Assembly: GCA_002364755.1 (NCBI GenBank)
Contig: DEZI01000030.1
Span: 68,878 to 111,156, forward strand
DNA from: Stenotrophomonas maltophilia
GTDB taxonomy: Bacteria; Pseudomonadota; Gammaproteobacteria; Xanthomonadales; Xanthomonadaceae
Direction: 5' to 3'
Length of the DNA stretch: 42,279 nucleotides
The notes beneath the pieces were generated by a model. It had not been told where the DNA came from. It saw only the letters and a program-made list of their open reading frames with translations, and searched no databases. Position numbers and translations under genes: made by a program. The stretch's first letter is position 1. Every line of letters starts with the position of its first letter. Below, piece by piece: positions 23,120 through 32,340 of this stretch.

Positions 23120-24365
23120 ACTTCTGTTCGACGTAGTCGTCGATCAGGGCAACGAATTCCTGGGCGATGTTGTCGCCACGCAGGGTCACCTTCTTCTCGC
23201 CGTCGACGAACACCGGTGCGGCCGGCGTTTCGCCGGTACCCGGCAGGGAAATGCCGATGTTGGCGTGGCGCGACTCACCCGGTCCATTGACGATGCAGCC
23301 CATCACCGCCAGGGTCATGTTCTCCGCACCGGGGTGCTGCACTTTCCAGACCGGCATCTTCTCGCGCACGTGGTTCTGCACGACCTTGGCCAGTTCCTGG
23401 AAGAACTCGGAGGTGGTGCGGCCGCAGCCCGGGCAGGCGGTGACCAGCGGGGTGAAGGCGCGCTGGCCGGTGGTCTGCAGCAGTTCCTGGGCCACGATCA
23501 CTTCCTGGGTACGCGACTGGCCCGGCTCGGGCGTCAGCGAAATGCGGATGGTGTCACCGATGCCTTCCTGCAGCAGCACGCTCAGCGCCGCCGCCGAAGC
23601 GACGATGCCCTTGCTGCCGATGCCGGCTTCGGTCAGGCCCAGGTGCAGGGCGAAATCCGAACGCTGGGCCAGGTCGCGGTACACCGCGATCAGTTCCTGC
23701 ACGCCGCTGACCTTGGCCGAAAGAATGATGCGATCGCGCGGCAGGCCGATCTCCACCGCCTGTTCGGCCGAATCCAGCGCCGAACGGATCAGCGCCTCGC
23801 GCAGCACGCGGCCGGCGTCCCAGGGCTGTTCCCGATGGTTGTTCTCGTCCATCAGCTTCGCCGCCAGGGCCTGGTCCAGCGAACCCCAGTTGGCGCCGAT
23901 GCGCACCGGCTTGTTGTAGCGGATGGCGAACTCGATCAGCTGGGCGAACTGCAGGTCCTTCTTCTTGCCGAAGCCGACGTTGCCCGGGTTGATGCGGTAC
24001 TTGGCCAGCGCTTCGGCGCAGGCCGGCTCGGCCGTCAGCAGCTGGTGGCCGTTGTAGTGGAAGTCACCGATCAGCGGCACGTCGATGCCCATCATCGCCA
24101 GCTTGTCGACGATGCGCGGGATGGCCGCGGCTGCTTCCGCGGTATTGACGGTCAATCGCACCATTTCCGAACCGGCCCGCCACAGCTCGGCCACCTGCTT
24201 CACGCTGGAGGCCACGTCGGAGGTGTCGGTGTTGGTCATCGACTGCACCACCACGGGCTTGCCGCCACCTACGGTGACCCCGCCGATCTGGACGGCATGG
24301 GTCTGGCGACGGGACCAGGCGGTGGCATCGGAAGGTTGGGTCGGGCGGGTGACGGCGTCGTGCAT
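23100..24365 (-). CDS. ispG: 4-hydroxy-3-methylbut-2-enyl-diphosphate synthase IspG
   Basis: The [4Fe-4S] enzyme that makes HMBPP in the MEP isoprenoid pathway, supplying quinones and undecaprenyl lipids. The 421-residue protein shows VGGVTVGGGKPVVVQSMTNT-like start blocks, RINPGNVGF, and the cluster ligands in CPGCGRT together with MGCIVNGPGE. It is the first gene of a pair with the PAP2 phosphatase and diverges from a redox two-component system, with a 114-bp gap. Confidence 0.96.
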   Translation of the reverse strand: MHDAVTRPTQPSDATAWSRRQTHAVQIGGVTVGGGKPVVVQSMTNTDTSDVASSVKQVAELWRAGSEMVRLTVNTAEAAAAIPRIVDKLAMMGIDVPLIGDFHYNGHQLLTAEPACAEALAKYRINPGNVGFGKKKDLQFAQLIEFAIRYNKPVRIGANWGSLDQALAAKLMDENNHREQPWDAGRVLREALIRSALDSAEQAVEIGLPRDRIILSAKVSGVQELIAVYRDLAQRSDFALHLGLTEAGIGSKGIVASAAALSVLLQEGIGDTIRISLTPEPGQSRTQEVIVAQELLQTTGQRAFTPLVTACPGCGRTTSEFFQELAKVVQNHVREKMPVWKVQHPGAENMTLAVMGCIVNGPGESRHANIGISLPGTGETPAAPVFVDGEKKVTLRGDNIAQEFVALIDDYVEQKYVRIAG

Positions 24366-24479
24366 GGGCGCATTCTACCGCCCGGCCCTGCATTCCGGGC
24401 GATTCCCATTCAGCCGTCGGCACGTCTGCGGCCGATTGTCGCAGGCAGGTTGCCCGGTGAAGGCATACGATGGTCGGGC

Positions 24480-25706
24480 ATGACCGGTCCCGACGCCCCC
24501 TTCCTACGTACCCTGTGCAGCCTGCGCTGGCTGGCCGTGGCCGGCCAGGCCGCGACGATCCTGGTCGCCACCTGGGTCCTCGGCCTGCCCCTGCCGCAGT
24601 TGCCGCTGTGGGCGGGCGTGGCCGTGCTGGCCGTGTTCAACCTGTATACGCAGCTGCGCCCGGAGCCGGACGACACCGCGCCGCTGACCGCGTTCGGTCA
24701 CATCCTGGTCGATGTGATCATCCTGACCTGGATGGTCGGCTGGAGCGGCGGCATCGCCAACCCCTTCGGCTCGCTGTTCCTGATCCTGATCGCGCTGGCC
24801 GCCTTCGCCCTGCCCCTGCGCTGGGCCCTGGCCGTGGCCACCGCCTGCCTGCTCGGCTACGCCGCCAGCGGCCTGTTCGGGCAACCGCTGCCGAGCGGCT
24901 ACTTCCGCGCACTCGACCTCAACCGCTGGGGCGTGGTGGCCAACTTCCTGCTGTCGGCCGCGGTGGTGCTGACCTTTTCGACCCGTCTGGCGATGGCCCT
25001 GCGCATGCGCGAACTGGAACTGTCGGCGCTGCGCGAGCGCTTCGCCCGCAACGAAGGTATCGTCGCCCTGGCCACCCATGCGGCCTCGGTGGCACACGAG
25101 CTTAACACCCCGCTGGCAACCATGACCCTGCTCGCCGACGATGTGGCCGAGCGCAGCGAGGAACCGGAAGTGCGCGAGGACATGGAAACCCTGCGCGAGC
25201 TGCTGGTGCAATGCCGCGAGCGGGTGCTGGCGCTGGCCGCACCGGCCGCCACCGACGGCCCCGGCCGCAGCCATTCCAGCGCCCAGCAGGTGCTGGAACA
25301 GTGGCGCCTGGTGCGCCCGACCATCGATCTGCACCGCAATGACGATGCACCGCTGCGCCTGCCGCTGGACCCCGGCGTTGGGCACCTGCTGATGGTGCTG
25401 CTGAACAACGCCGCCGATGCCGGCGAACAGGCCGGGCGACCGCGCGTGGACCTGGAGCTGCGCATCGACGGCGAGGATCTGATCGGCGAAGTGCGCGACT
25501 ACGGCCATGGCTTCAACGCGCGCGCCGCGGTGCTGCCGGGCAAGCTGTTCGGCAGCAGCAAGAGTGAAGGCATGGGCGTGGGCCTGGCCCTGTCCCACGC
25601 CACCATCGAACGCCTGCAGGGCGAGATGTGGATGCGCCCGGCGCAAGGCGCCGGCAGCCGCGTCGGCTTCCGCCTGCCCCTGGCTCCCCACGAGGAAATC
25701 CCATGA
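24480..25706 (+). CDS. regB: Redox sensor histidine kinase, RegB/PrrB type
   Basis: A 408-residue membrane kinase. Six hydrophobic segments span about residues 14-170. GGIANPF at 90-96 matches the GGXXNPF quinone-sensing motif of RegB. The H-box AHELNTPLATM places the phosphorylated His at 206. Cys245 in LVQCRERVL sits where RegB has its redox-active cysteine, by my alignment from memory. The ATP site has NNAADAGEQ, RDYGHGF and GMGVGLALS. The stop overlaps the regulator ATG (ATGA). It probably couples respiratory state to gene expression. Confidence 0.88.
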   Translation: MTGPDAPFLRTLCSLRWLAVAGQAATILVATWVLGLPLPQLPLWAGVAVLAVFNLYTQLRPEPDDTAPLTAFGHILVDVIILTWMVGWSGGIANPFGSLFLILIALAAFALPLRWALAVATACLLGYAASGLFGQPLPSGYFRALDLNRWGVVANFLLSAAVVLTFSTRLAMALRMRELELSALRERFARNEGIVALATHAASVAHELNTPLATMTLLADDVAERSEEPEVREDMETLRELLVQCRERVLALAAPAATDGPGRSHSSAQQVLEQWRLVRPTIDLHRNDDAPLRLPLDPGVGHLLMVLLNNAADAGEQAGRPRVDLELRIDGEDLIGEVRDYGHGFNARAAVLPGKLFGSSKSEGMGVGLALSHATIERLQGEMWMRPAQGAGSRVGFRLPLAPHEEIP

Positions 25707-26266
25707 GTGCCTCAACCCACGGCCTGCTGGTCGACGACGACGAACTGTACCTGCGCACGCTGCAGCGCAGCCTGGCCCGCAAGGGGCTGGAGACGCAGAC
25801 CGCACAGGATGCCGCCAGCGCGCTGGCCCTGGCCCGCCAGCATCCGCCGGCGTTCGCCTTGATCGACCTGAAGCTGGGCAGCGATTCCGGGCTGGCGCTG
25901 ATCCAGCCGCTGCGTGCCCTGCGCGCGGACATGCGGATCCTGCTGGTGACCGGCTACGCCAGCATCGCCACCGCGGTGGAAGCGATCAAGCTCGGTGCGG
26001 ATGACTACCTGCCGAAGCCGGCGACGGTGCCGATGATCCTGCGCGCGCTGGGCGAGGAAGACGACGGCCCGGCCGACGACGGCGAAATGGAAGTGCCCGA
26101 TGCGATGACGCCGATCAGTCGCCTGCAGTGGGAACACATCCAGCAGGCGATGCATGAGACCGGCGGCAACGTGTCGGCCGCCGCACGCCTGCTCGGCATG
26201 CACCGGCGCTCGCTGCAGCGCAAGCTGGCCAAGCGGCCGAGCCCGGAACGCGACCCGAGCCGCTGA
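25703..26266 (+). CDS. regA: Response regulator, RegA/PrrA type
   Basis: A 187-residue partner of the upstream kinase. The receiver has DDDE at 11-14, the phospho-acceptor Asp55 (ALIDLKLGSDSG) and the switch Lys in YLPKPA. A linker leads to a Fis-type helix-turn-helix (GGNVSAAARLLGMHRRSLQR) highly like RegA/PrrA/ActR. ATG 25703 overlaps the regB stop. It converges on pgi, with a short hairpin (26279-26295) in the gap. Confidence 0.9.
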   Translation: MSASTHGLLVDDDELYLRTLQRSLARKGLETQTAQDAASALALARQHPPAFALIDLKLGSDSGLALIQPLRALRADMRILLVTGYASIATAVEAIKLGADDYLPKPATVPMILRALGEEDDGPADDGEMEVPDAMTPISRLQWEHIQQAMHETGGNVSAAARLLGMHRRSLQRKLAKRPSPERDPSR

Positions 26267-26278
26267 CGCGGCGAATCC

Positions 26279-26295
26279 GCCGGGCATGGCCCGGC
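26279..26295. repeat. REP-like palindrome between regA and pgi
   Basis: GCCGGGCATGGCCCGGC, the common stem of the window's SMAG repeats, here followed by GGCCGTAC rather than the usual CGCTAC, so the GTAG end is degenerate. It lies in the 38-bp gap between convergent genes. Confidence 0.75.
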
Positions 26296-26304
26296 GGCCG
26301 TACC

Positions 26305-27819
26305 TCAGCGCTTCAGCTGCCCCAGGATCTCGCGGGTCATCGGATCGGCAATCGCCACGTCCTCGCCCTGCAGCGCCGGCAGCAGGCCGCTGGCCAGCTG
26401 CTTGCCCAGCTCGACACCGAACTGGTCGAAGGCGTTGATGTTCCAGATGACCGACTGCACGTACACGGCGTGTTCGTACATGGCGATCAGCGCGCCCAGC
26501 GCCTGCGGGGTCAGCGCGTCAAGCAGGATCAGCGTGCTCGGGCGGCCGCCCGGATAATCACGGTGCGGATCATCGCTGCCCTGGCCGTTGGCCAGTGCCT
26601 CGGTCTGCGCCAGCAGGTTGGCCAGCAGCGCCTGGTGGTTGACCGTGTACGGATCATCGTTGTGCACGCAGCCGATGAAGTCGGCCGGGATGATGCTGGT
26701 GCCCTGGTGCAGCGCCTGGAAGAAGCTGTGCTGCACATCGGTGCCCGCCCCGCCCCACCACACCGGCACGGTGTCGGTGGTGACCGGCTGGCCGTCGCGC
26801 TGCACGCGCTTGCCCAGGCTTTCCATCACCAGCTGCTGCAGGTAGGCCGGCAGCAGCGCCAGGCGCTGGTCATAGGTCATCACCGCGTGCGTGGCGTGGC
26901 CCAGCACGTTGCGGTTCCAGATGTCGGTGAGGCCGTGCAGCACCGGCAGGTTGCGCTCCAGCGGCGCGTCCAGCGCATGCGCATCCATCTGCGCGGCACC
27001 GTCCAGCAGCTGTTCGAAACGCTCGAAACCGATGGCCAGCGCGATCGGGAAACCGACCGCCGACCACAGCGAGTAACGGCCACCTACCCAGTCCCACATC
27101 GGCAGCACGCGATCGGCGGCGATGGCGAAGGCCTTGGCCGCACGCTCGGGGTTGGCGCTGACCGCGTACAGGCGCTCGCTGCCACCCAGCCAGTCGTGCA
27201 GGATCTGCCCGTTGAGCAGGGTTTCCTGGGTCCCGAAGGTCTTGGAAATGAGGATGCCGGCGGTCTTGGCCGGATCCAGCGTGGCCAGCGTCCGCTGCAT
27301 GGCGGCGCCGTCCACGTTCGACACGAAATGCACACGCAGGCGCGCACCGGTGACCGGGCGCAGCGCATCGGCGACCAGGCGCGGGCCCAGGTCGGAACCG
27401 CCGATGCCCACGCTGACCACATCGGTCACGCCGCTGTCCTCCAGAGCGCGTACCAGCACGCCCATGCGCTGGCGGATGTCGCGCGCGGTGGCATAGGCCT
27501 CGGCCGCCACCGGCGCATCAACCCCATCGCCACGCAGCGCGGTATGCAGCGCGGCGCGGCCTTCGGTCAGGTTGACCTGCTCGCCGCGGAACAGACGGGT
27601 GATGGCACCGCCGACATCACGATCAGCGGCGAGTGCCAGCAACGCCTGCAGCGCCGCGGCATCGTATTTCTGCCGGGCGAAGTTGACGTACAACGGACCG
27701 ACCCGCAGCGCCAGGTCCTGCACGCGGCCGGGTTCGGCGGCGAGGAGGCTGGGGATGCTTGCGCCCTTCAGGCGCTGGGCGTGGGAATGCAGCGAGTCGA
27801 ATCCGTTGTTCGTTGTCAT
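26305..27819 (-). CDS. pgi: Glucose-6-phosphate isomerase
   Basis: Interconverts glucose 6-phosphate and fructose 6-phosphate. The 504-residue protein has the family signature blocks VGIGGSDLGPRLV, FVSNVDGAAM and ISKTFGTQETL, plus the C-terminal QSVIWNINAFDQFGVELGKQ. Its ATG overlaps the panD stop (ATGA), making it the last gene of the pcnB-folK-panBCD run. This supplies the link between the ED operon upstream and fructose 6-phosphate for sugar-nucleotide and polysaccharide synthesis. Confidence 0.96.
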   Translation of the reverse strand: MTTNNGFDSLHSHAQRLKGASIPSLLAAEPGRVQDLALRVGPLYVNFARQKYDAAALQALLALAADRDVGGAITRLFRGEQVNLTEGRAALHTALRGDGVDAPVAAEAYATARDIRQRMGVLVRALEDSGVTDVVSVGIGGSDLGPRLVADALRPVTGARLRVHFVSNVDGAAMQRTLATLDPAKTAGILISKTFGTQETLLNGQILHDWLGGSERLYAVSANPERAAKAFAIAADRVLPMWDWVGGRYSLWSAVGFPIALAIGFERFEQLLDGAAQMDAHALDAPLERNLPVLHGLTDIWNRNVLGHATHAVMTYDQRLALLPAYLQQLVMESLGKRVQRDGQPVTTDTVPVWWGGAGTDVQHSFFQALHQGTSIIPADFIGCVHNDDPYTVNHQALLANLLAQTEALANGQGSDDPHRDYPGGRPSTLILLDALTPQALGALIAMYEHAVYVQSVIWNINAFDQFGVELGKQLASGLLPALQGEDVAIADPMTREILGQLKR

Positions 27820-28196
27820 GCGGCCTGGGTCGGGATCGTGTCGTTGGTGTGGGTGATCTGGTTGTTGCCGTCCACGTACACCAGCTTCGGCTTGAAGCTG
27901 TCGGCTTCCTGCTCGGTCATGCTGGCAAACGCAGCGATGATGATGATGTCACCGACCTGCACGTGGCGTGCAGCGCCACCGTTGAGCGACACCACGCCGC
28001 TGCCGGCTTCGGCACGGATGGCGTAGGTCGAGAAGCGCGCACCGTTGGTCACGTCCCAGATGTGCACCTGCTCGAACTCGCGGATGCCCGTGGCAGCCAG
28101 CAGGTTGTCGTCGATGGCGATCGAGCCTTCGTAGTTCAGCTCGGAATGGGTAACAGTGGCGCGGTGGATCTTGGTCTTCAGCAGGGACAGATGCAT
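27816..28196 (-). CDS. panD: Aspartate 1-decarboxylase (proenzyme)
   Basis: Makes beta-alanine for pantothenate. The 126-residue proenzyme self-cleaves between Gly24 and Ser25 (YEGSIAID) to give the pyruvoyl cofactor. The conserved N-terminus MHLSLLKTKIHRATVT begins at 28196, so an in-frame extension through a repeat is rejected. It is separated from panC by 156 bp with two hairpin repeats, and coupled to pgi. Confidence 0.96.
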   Translation of the reverse strand: MHLSLLKTKIHRATVTHSELNYEGSIAIDDNLLAATGIREFEQVHIWDVTNGARFSTYAIRAEAGSGVVSLNGGAARHVQVGDIIIIAAFASMTEQEADSFKPKLVYVDGNNQITHTNDTIPTQAA

Positions 28197-28274
28197 GGCA
28201 CGGCACAACGCAAAGGAAAGCGTGGATTCTAGCACCCGCGCAGCGCGGGGCATCACGACCGGCAACCCGTTCAG

Positions 28275-28338
28275 GTAGCGCCGGGCCGTGCCCGGCGAGC
28301 GCAGCGGCCGCGGTCCGCCGGGCATGGTCCGGCGCTAC
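28275..28338. repeat. Facing pair of SMAG-like hairpins between panC and panD
   Basis: GTAGCGCCGGGCCGTGCCCG (28275-28296, plus) and a GCCGGGCATGGTCCGGC unit ending in CTAC (28317-28338, minus). In opposite orientation inside an operon, they could form one long stem in the mRNA and separate panBC from panD-pgi expression. Confidence 0.8.
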
Positions 28339-28352
28339 CCAATGTGCGGAAC

Positions 28353-29188
28353 TCAGAATTCCAGGTTGTCGATCAAGCGGGTGGTGCCCAGACGGGCAGC
28401 GATCAGCGCCACCCGGCCGCCGCCGTCGAAGGTCGGCTCGGCAAGCTCGGGGGTGCGCAGCACCGCATAGTCCACCTGGAAGCCGGCGGCCTGCAGCGCC
28501 GCCGTGGCATCGGCCTCGATCTGCACACGCGTCTGCCCGGCGACATAGCCCTCGCGCATGCCCAGCAGGGTGCGGTGGATGGTGGTGGCCAGCGGGCGCT
28601 GACTGGCGTCCAGGTACTGGTTGCGCGAGCTCTTGGCCAGGCCATCGTCGTCACGCACGATTTCGGCACCGACGATCTGGACCGGGAACGACAGCTCGGC
28701 CACCATCTGCTTGATCACGGCCAGCTGCTGGTAGTCCTTGCGGCCGAACACGGCCACGTCCGGCTGCACCTGCAGGAACAGGCGCGCGACCACCGTGCAG
28801 ACGCCATCGAAGTGGCCGGGGCGGCTGGCGCCCTCCAGCACTTCGCTCACGCCCGGAGCGTGCATCTGCGTGGTCTTGTCCACGCCCAGCGGGTACATCG
28901 CCTCGACGCTGGGCAGCCACACCGCATCGCAGCCGACCTGCTCCAGCCCGTCCACGTCGGCCTCGGGCGTGCGCGGGTAGCGGCTGAAGTCTTCATTCGG
29001 CCCGAACTGGGTCGGGTTGACGAAGATGCTGGCCACGACCTTGTCGGCGTACTGCCGCGCCAGCGTCACCAGCGAATGGTGGCCACCGTGCAGGTTGCCC
29101 ATGGTCGGCACCAGCGCCACGCGCAGGCCCTGCTGCTTCCACTGTGCGATCTGCCCGCGCAGCGCGCCGAGGTCGTTGAAGGTCTGGA

Positions 29189-29192
<4 letters not shown>
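28353..29192 (-). CDS. panC: Pantothenate synthetase
   Basis: Condenses pantoate and beta-alanine with ATP. The 279-residue protein has the HIGH-like TMGNLHGGHHSL, the pantoate site FVNPTQFGPNEDF, FGRKDYQQL, and the KMSKS-like KSSRNQYL. ATG 29192 overlaps the panB stop by 4 bp. Upstream in-frame sequence lies inside panB and is rejected. Confidence 0.96.
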
Positions 29193-30004
<812 letters not shown>

Positions 30005-30038
30005 GTGCGGATAACCGGGGGAGATAACCCGGTCATTA

Positions 30039-30524
30039 TCACTCTATCGGCGCGATCCCGCAGGCATCGACCCGCACCACTGCATCCTGCACGCGTCCAT
30101 GCCCGGGAATGGCCAGATCTGCTGCGATCTCGGCCAACGGCACCAGCACGAAGGCGCGTTCGTGCAGGTAGGGATGCGGTACCTGCAGGCCGGGCTCATC
30201 CAGCACCTGCTCGCCGTACAGCAGCAGGTCCAGGTCGAGCGCGCGCGGGCCCCAGTGCACGGCGGGGTCGCGCACGCGGCCGAACTGCTGTTCCAGCGCG
30301 AGCATCGCATGCAGCAGATCGCCAGCGGCCAGGGTGGTCTCGACCCCCGCGACCGCGTTGACGAACGGCGGCTGGTCTTCGTTGCCCCAGGCCGGCGTGG
30401 CGTACAGGCGCGAGGCCTGCCGCAGCTGCGTGCCGGGCAGGCCATCCAGCGCGGCGATGGCCGCGCGGACGGTAGTGACCGCGTCACCCAGGTTGGCCCC
30501 CAGGCCGATCCAGGCAAGGGTCAT
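30039..30524 (-). CDS. folK: HPPK, 6-hydroxymethyl-7,8-dihydropterin pyrophosphokinase
   Basis: Transfers pyrophosphate from ATP to hydroxymethyl-dihydropterin in folate synthesis. At 161 residues it is close to the E. coli enzyme. Visible blocks are GLGANLGD, FVNAVAGVET, the signature WGPRALDLDLLLYG with the two metal-binding Asp, and PHPYLHERAFVLVPL. Only 3 bp separate it from pcnB, the same pair order as in E. coli. Confidence 0.95.
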   Translation of the reverse strand: MTLAWIGLGANLGDAVTTVRAAIAALDGLPGTQLRQASRLYATPAWGNEDQPPFVNAVAGVETTLAAGDLLHAMLALEQQFGRVRDPAVHWGPRALDLDLLLYGEQVLDEPGLQVPHPYLHERAFVLVPLAEIAADLAIPGHGRVQDAVVRVDACGIAPIE

Positions 30525-30527
30525 GGC

Positions 30528-31913
30528 TTACTCGGCGCCGCCGCCGGCGGCAGCACCGGTGCGACGACGACGGCGGCGACGCTTGCGCGGTGCCCCACCC
30601 TCTTCGTCGCCACCGTCGGTGTGCATGGCATCCAGCGAGGATTCCAGCTCATGCCCGGACTGCGCCTGCGCTTCGCGCCAGAACGCCACGTCGGCTTCGT
30701 GCTCGGCCGAGGCGACCTGGCGCAGGGCCAGGAAGTCGAACGCAGCACGGAAGCGTGGATGGGTGAGCGTGCGGAACACGCGCTTGCGCTGGCGCGAGCT
30801 GAAGCGCGACTGCAGCAGCCAGATTTCCTGCATCGGCAGCGAGAAGCGGCGCGGCAGGGCGATGGTGCTCAGCTGCTGCACGGTCACCCGGTCGGCGGCG
30901 CGACGCTGCGCCTCCTCCGGCGCCACGCCCTGCTTGAGCAGGCTGGCCTGGGCGCGGCAGTACGCCGGCCACAGCAGCAGCGCAAACAGGAATGCCGGCG
31001 AGACCGGCTCGTCGTTGGCCACGCGTACATCGGTATTGGCCAGGCCTTCCACCAGCATGCGGCGCAGCGCACCGGTGCGGTTGGACTTGAGGGCCTTGGC
31101 GCTTTCGGGGAACAGCACGTCGAACAGGCCGTAACGTTCCAGGCCTTCGAAGCTGGCGACGCCGTGCCCGGACAGGAACAGCTTCAGCACTTCCTCGAAC
31201 AGGCGCGCCGGGGCGGCCTCGTTGAGCAGGTTGGCCAGGTGCGGGATCGGTGCGGCGGTGCCTTCTTCGATCTGGAAGCCGAGCTTGGCGGCAAGGCGCA
31301 CCGCACGCAGCATGCGCACCGGGTCTTCCTGGTAGCGCTGCACCGGATCGCCGATGAGCTTCATCAGGCGCGCCTGCACGTCCTCGAAGCCGCCGGTGTA
31401 ATCGCGCACCGAGAAATCCTCGATGGCGTAGTACAGGGCGTTGCAGGTGAAGTCGCGGCGGACGGCGTCGTCTTCGATGGTGCCGTACACGTTGTCGCGC
31501 ACGAGCATGCCGTTTTCCATTTCGCGGTCGCCGCTGCCGTCATCGCTGTTGGCGCGGAAGGTGGCGACTTCGATGATCTCGCGGCCGAAGACCACGTGGG
31601 CCAGGCGGAACCGGCGGCCGATCAGGCGGCAGTTGCGGAACAGCTGCTTGACCTGTTCGGGCGTGGCGTCGGTGGCCACGTCGAAATCCTTGGGGCGGCC
31701 GTTGACCAGCAGATCGCGCACGGCGCCGCCGACAAGGTAGGCGCCGAAGCCGGAATCGCGCAGGCGGTACAGCACGCGCAGAGCGTTCGGGCTGATGTCC
31801 TTGCGGGAGATCGTGTGCTGGTCGCGCGGGATGACGCGCAGGCTGAACGGTGATGGAGCAGAGGAATTGATGTTGGCGCTTCCGGTTGAAGTTTCGGGAT
31901 TGCCCAATGGCAT
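30528..31913 (-). CDS. pcnB: Poly(A) polymerase I
   Basis: Adds 3' poly(A) tails that speed RNA decay. It is a class II nucleotidyltransferase of up to 461 residues. The active site is LVGGAVRDLL with DFDVATDA (catalytic Asp pair), and RRDFTCNALYY lies in the neck. The C-terminus ends in a strongly basic run (APRKRRRRRRRTG) typical of PcnB RNA-binding tails. The start is unsure: ATG 31913 would give a leader of only a few bases from the predicted promoter, while ATC at 31871-31869 has GGAAG seven bases upstream. E. coli pcnB is known to start at AUU. Confidence 0.93.
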   Translation of the reverse strand: MPLGNPETSTGSANINSSAPSPFSLRVIPRDQHTISRKDISPNALRVLYRLRDSGFGAYLVGGAVRDLLVNGRPKDFDVATDATPEQVKQLFRNCRLIGRRFRLAHVVFGREIIEVATFRANSDDGSGDREMENGMLVRDNVYGTIEDDAVRRDFTCNALYYAIEDFSVRDYTGGFEDVQARLMKLIGDPVQRYQEDPVRMLRAVRLAAKLGFQIEEGTAAPIPHLANLLNEAAPARLFEEVLKLFLSGHGVASFEGLERYGLFDVLFPESAKALKSNRTGALRRMLVEGLANTDVRVANDEPVSPAFLFALLLWPAYCRAQASLLKQGVAPEEAQRRAADRVTVQQLSTIALPRRFSLPMQEIWLLQSRFSSRQRKRVFRTLTHPRFRAAFDFLALRQVASAEHEADVAFWREAQAQSGHELESSLDAMHTDGGDEEGGAPRKRRRRRRRTGAAAGGGAE

Positions 31914-31928
31914 CGAGGTGCATATACT
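31900..31928 (+). promoter_or_regulatory. Predicted promoter of tRNA-Glu
   Basis: TTGCCC (31900-31905), 17-bp spacer, TATACT (31923-31928). Transcription would start near 31934, about 26 bases before the mature tRNA end. The -35 box lies within the annotated 5' end of the divergent pcnB. Confidence 0.6.
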
Positions 31929-31953
31929 AGCGCTCCTGCCTCGGCAGCGACAA
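31924..31953 (-). promoter_or_regulatory. Predicted promoter of pcnB
   Basis: On the minus strand TTGTCG (31953-31948) and TAGTAT (31929-31924) are 18 bp apart. Its -10 box overlaps the -10 box of the tRNA-Glu promoter on the other strand, so only one polymerase could bind at a time. Start of transcription would be near 31917. Confidence 0.5.
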
Positions 31954-31959
31954 TTTTAT

Positions 31960-32034
31960 GCTCCCTTCGTCTAGTGGTTAGGACGTGGCCCTCTCAAGGC
32001 TAAAACAGGGGTTCGAGTCCCCTAGGGAGCACCA
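31960..32034 (+). tRNA. tRNA-Glu (anticodon CTC)
   Basis: A 75-nt cloverleaf with encoded CCA. Acceptor arms GCTCCCT and AGGGAGC pair fully, the T-arm contains GGTTCGAGTCC, and the D-arm is GTCTAGTGGTTAGGAC. The anticodon loop CTCTCAA gives CTC, reading GAG. A rho-independent terminator follows. Confidence 0.95.
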
Positions 32035-32052
32035 GTCGCCGCAGCAGGAACC

Positions 32053-32081
32053 GAAAAAGCCCGCCATCGTGCGGGCTTTTC
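32053..32081 (+). terminator. Rho-independent terminator after tRNA-Glu
   Basis: Stem AAAAGCCCGC / GCGGGCTTTT with a short CATCGT loop, ending in a T run. It begins 19 bases after the tRNA CCA. Confidence 0.85.
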
Positions 32082-32149
32082 CGTTTTCCGGGGTTCACTA
32101 CTGCGGGTGCTTGGTCGCTGTGGCGCCTCCCTGTCATCGGCATGAGCCG

Positions 32150-32245
32150 GTGGGGTCACCCAGGCCGGGACACGCGGTTGACCCATCCATGGGGGCTCGT
32201 AGGCGCCATCCATGCCGCCTGCGGTCCTGGCCTGGGTGACCCCAC
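32150..32245 (+). repeat. Hairpin element, copy C
   Basis: The best-preserved copy: 17-bp perfect terminal inverted repeats (GTGGGGTCACCCAGGCC at 32150-32166 and its complement at 32229-32245), continuing inward with GGGAC/GTCC pairing. The centre carries CCATCCATGGGGGCTCG and GGCGCCATCCATGCCGCC. No coding capacity. Confidence 0.85.
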
Positions 32246-32340
32246 CGTCTCCGGACAGTTGATCGCGCACTGCGGCAGCCATCGGCAAGCAGCCCGCGGC
32301 TTCCGCACGCACCATGAAACTGTCAGGAGGGGGCAGGCCG

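Larger units (their letters stand above)
32035..32340. other. Intergenic stretch between tRNA-Glu and the sugar porter gene
   Basis: Holds the tRNA-Glu terminator (32053-32081) and hairpin element copy C (32150-32245). I saw no gene in the rest, which is about 90 bp after copy C and 70 bp before it. Confidence 0.75.
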
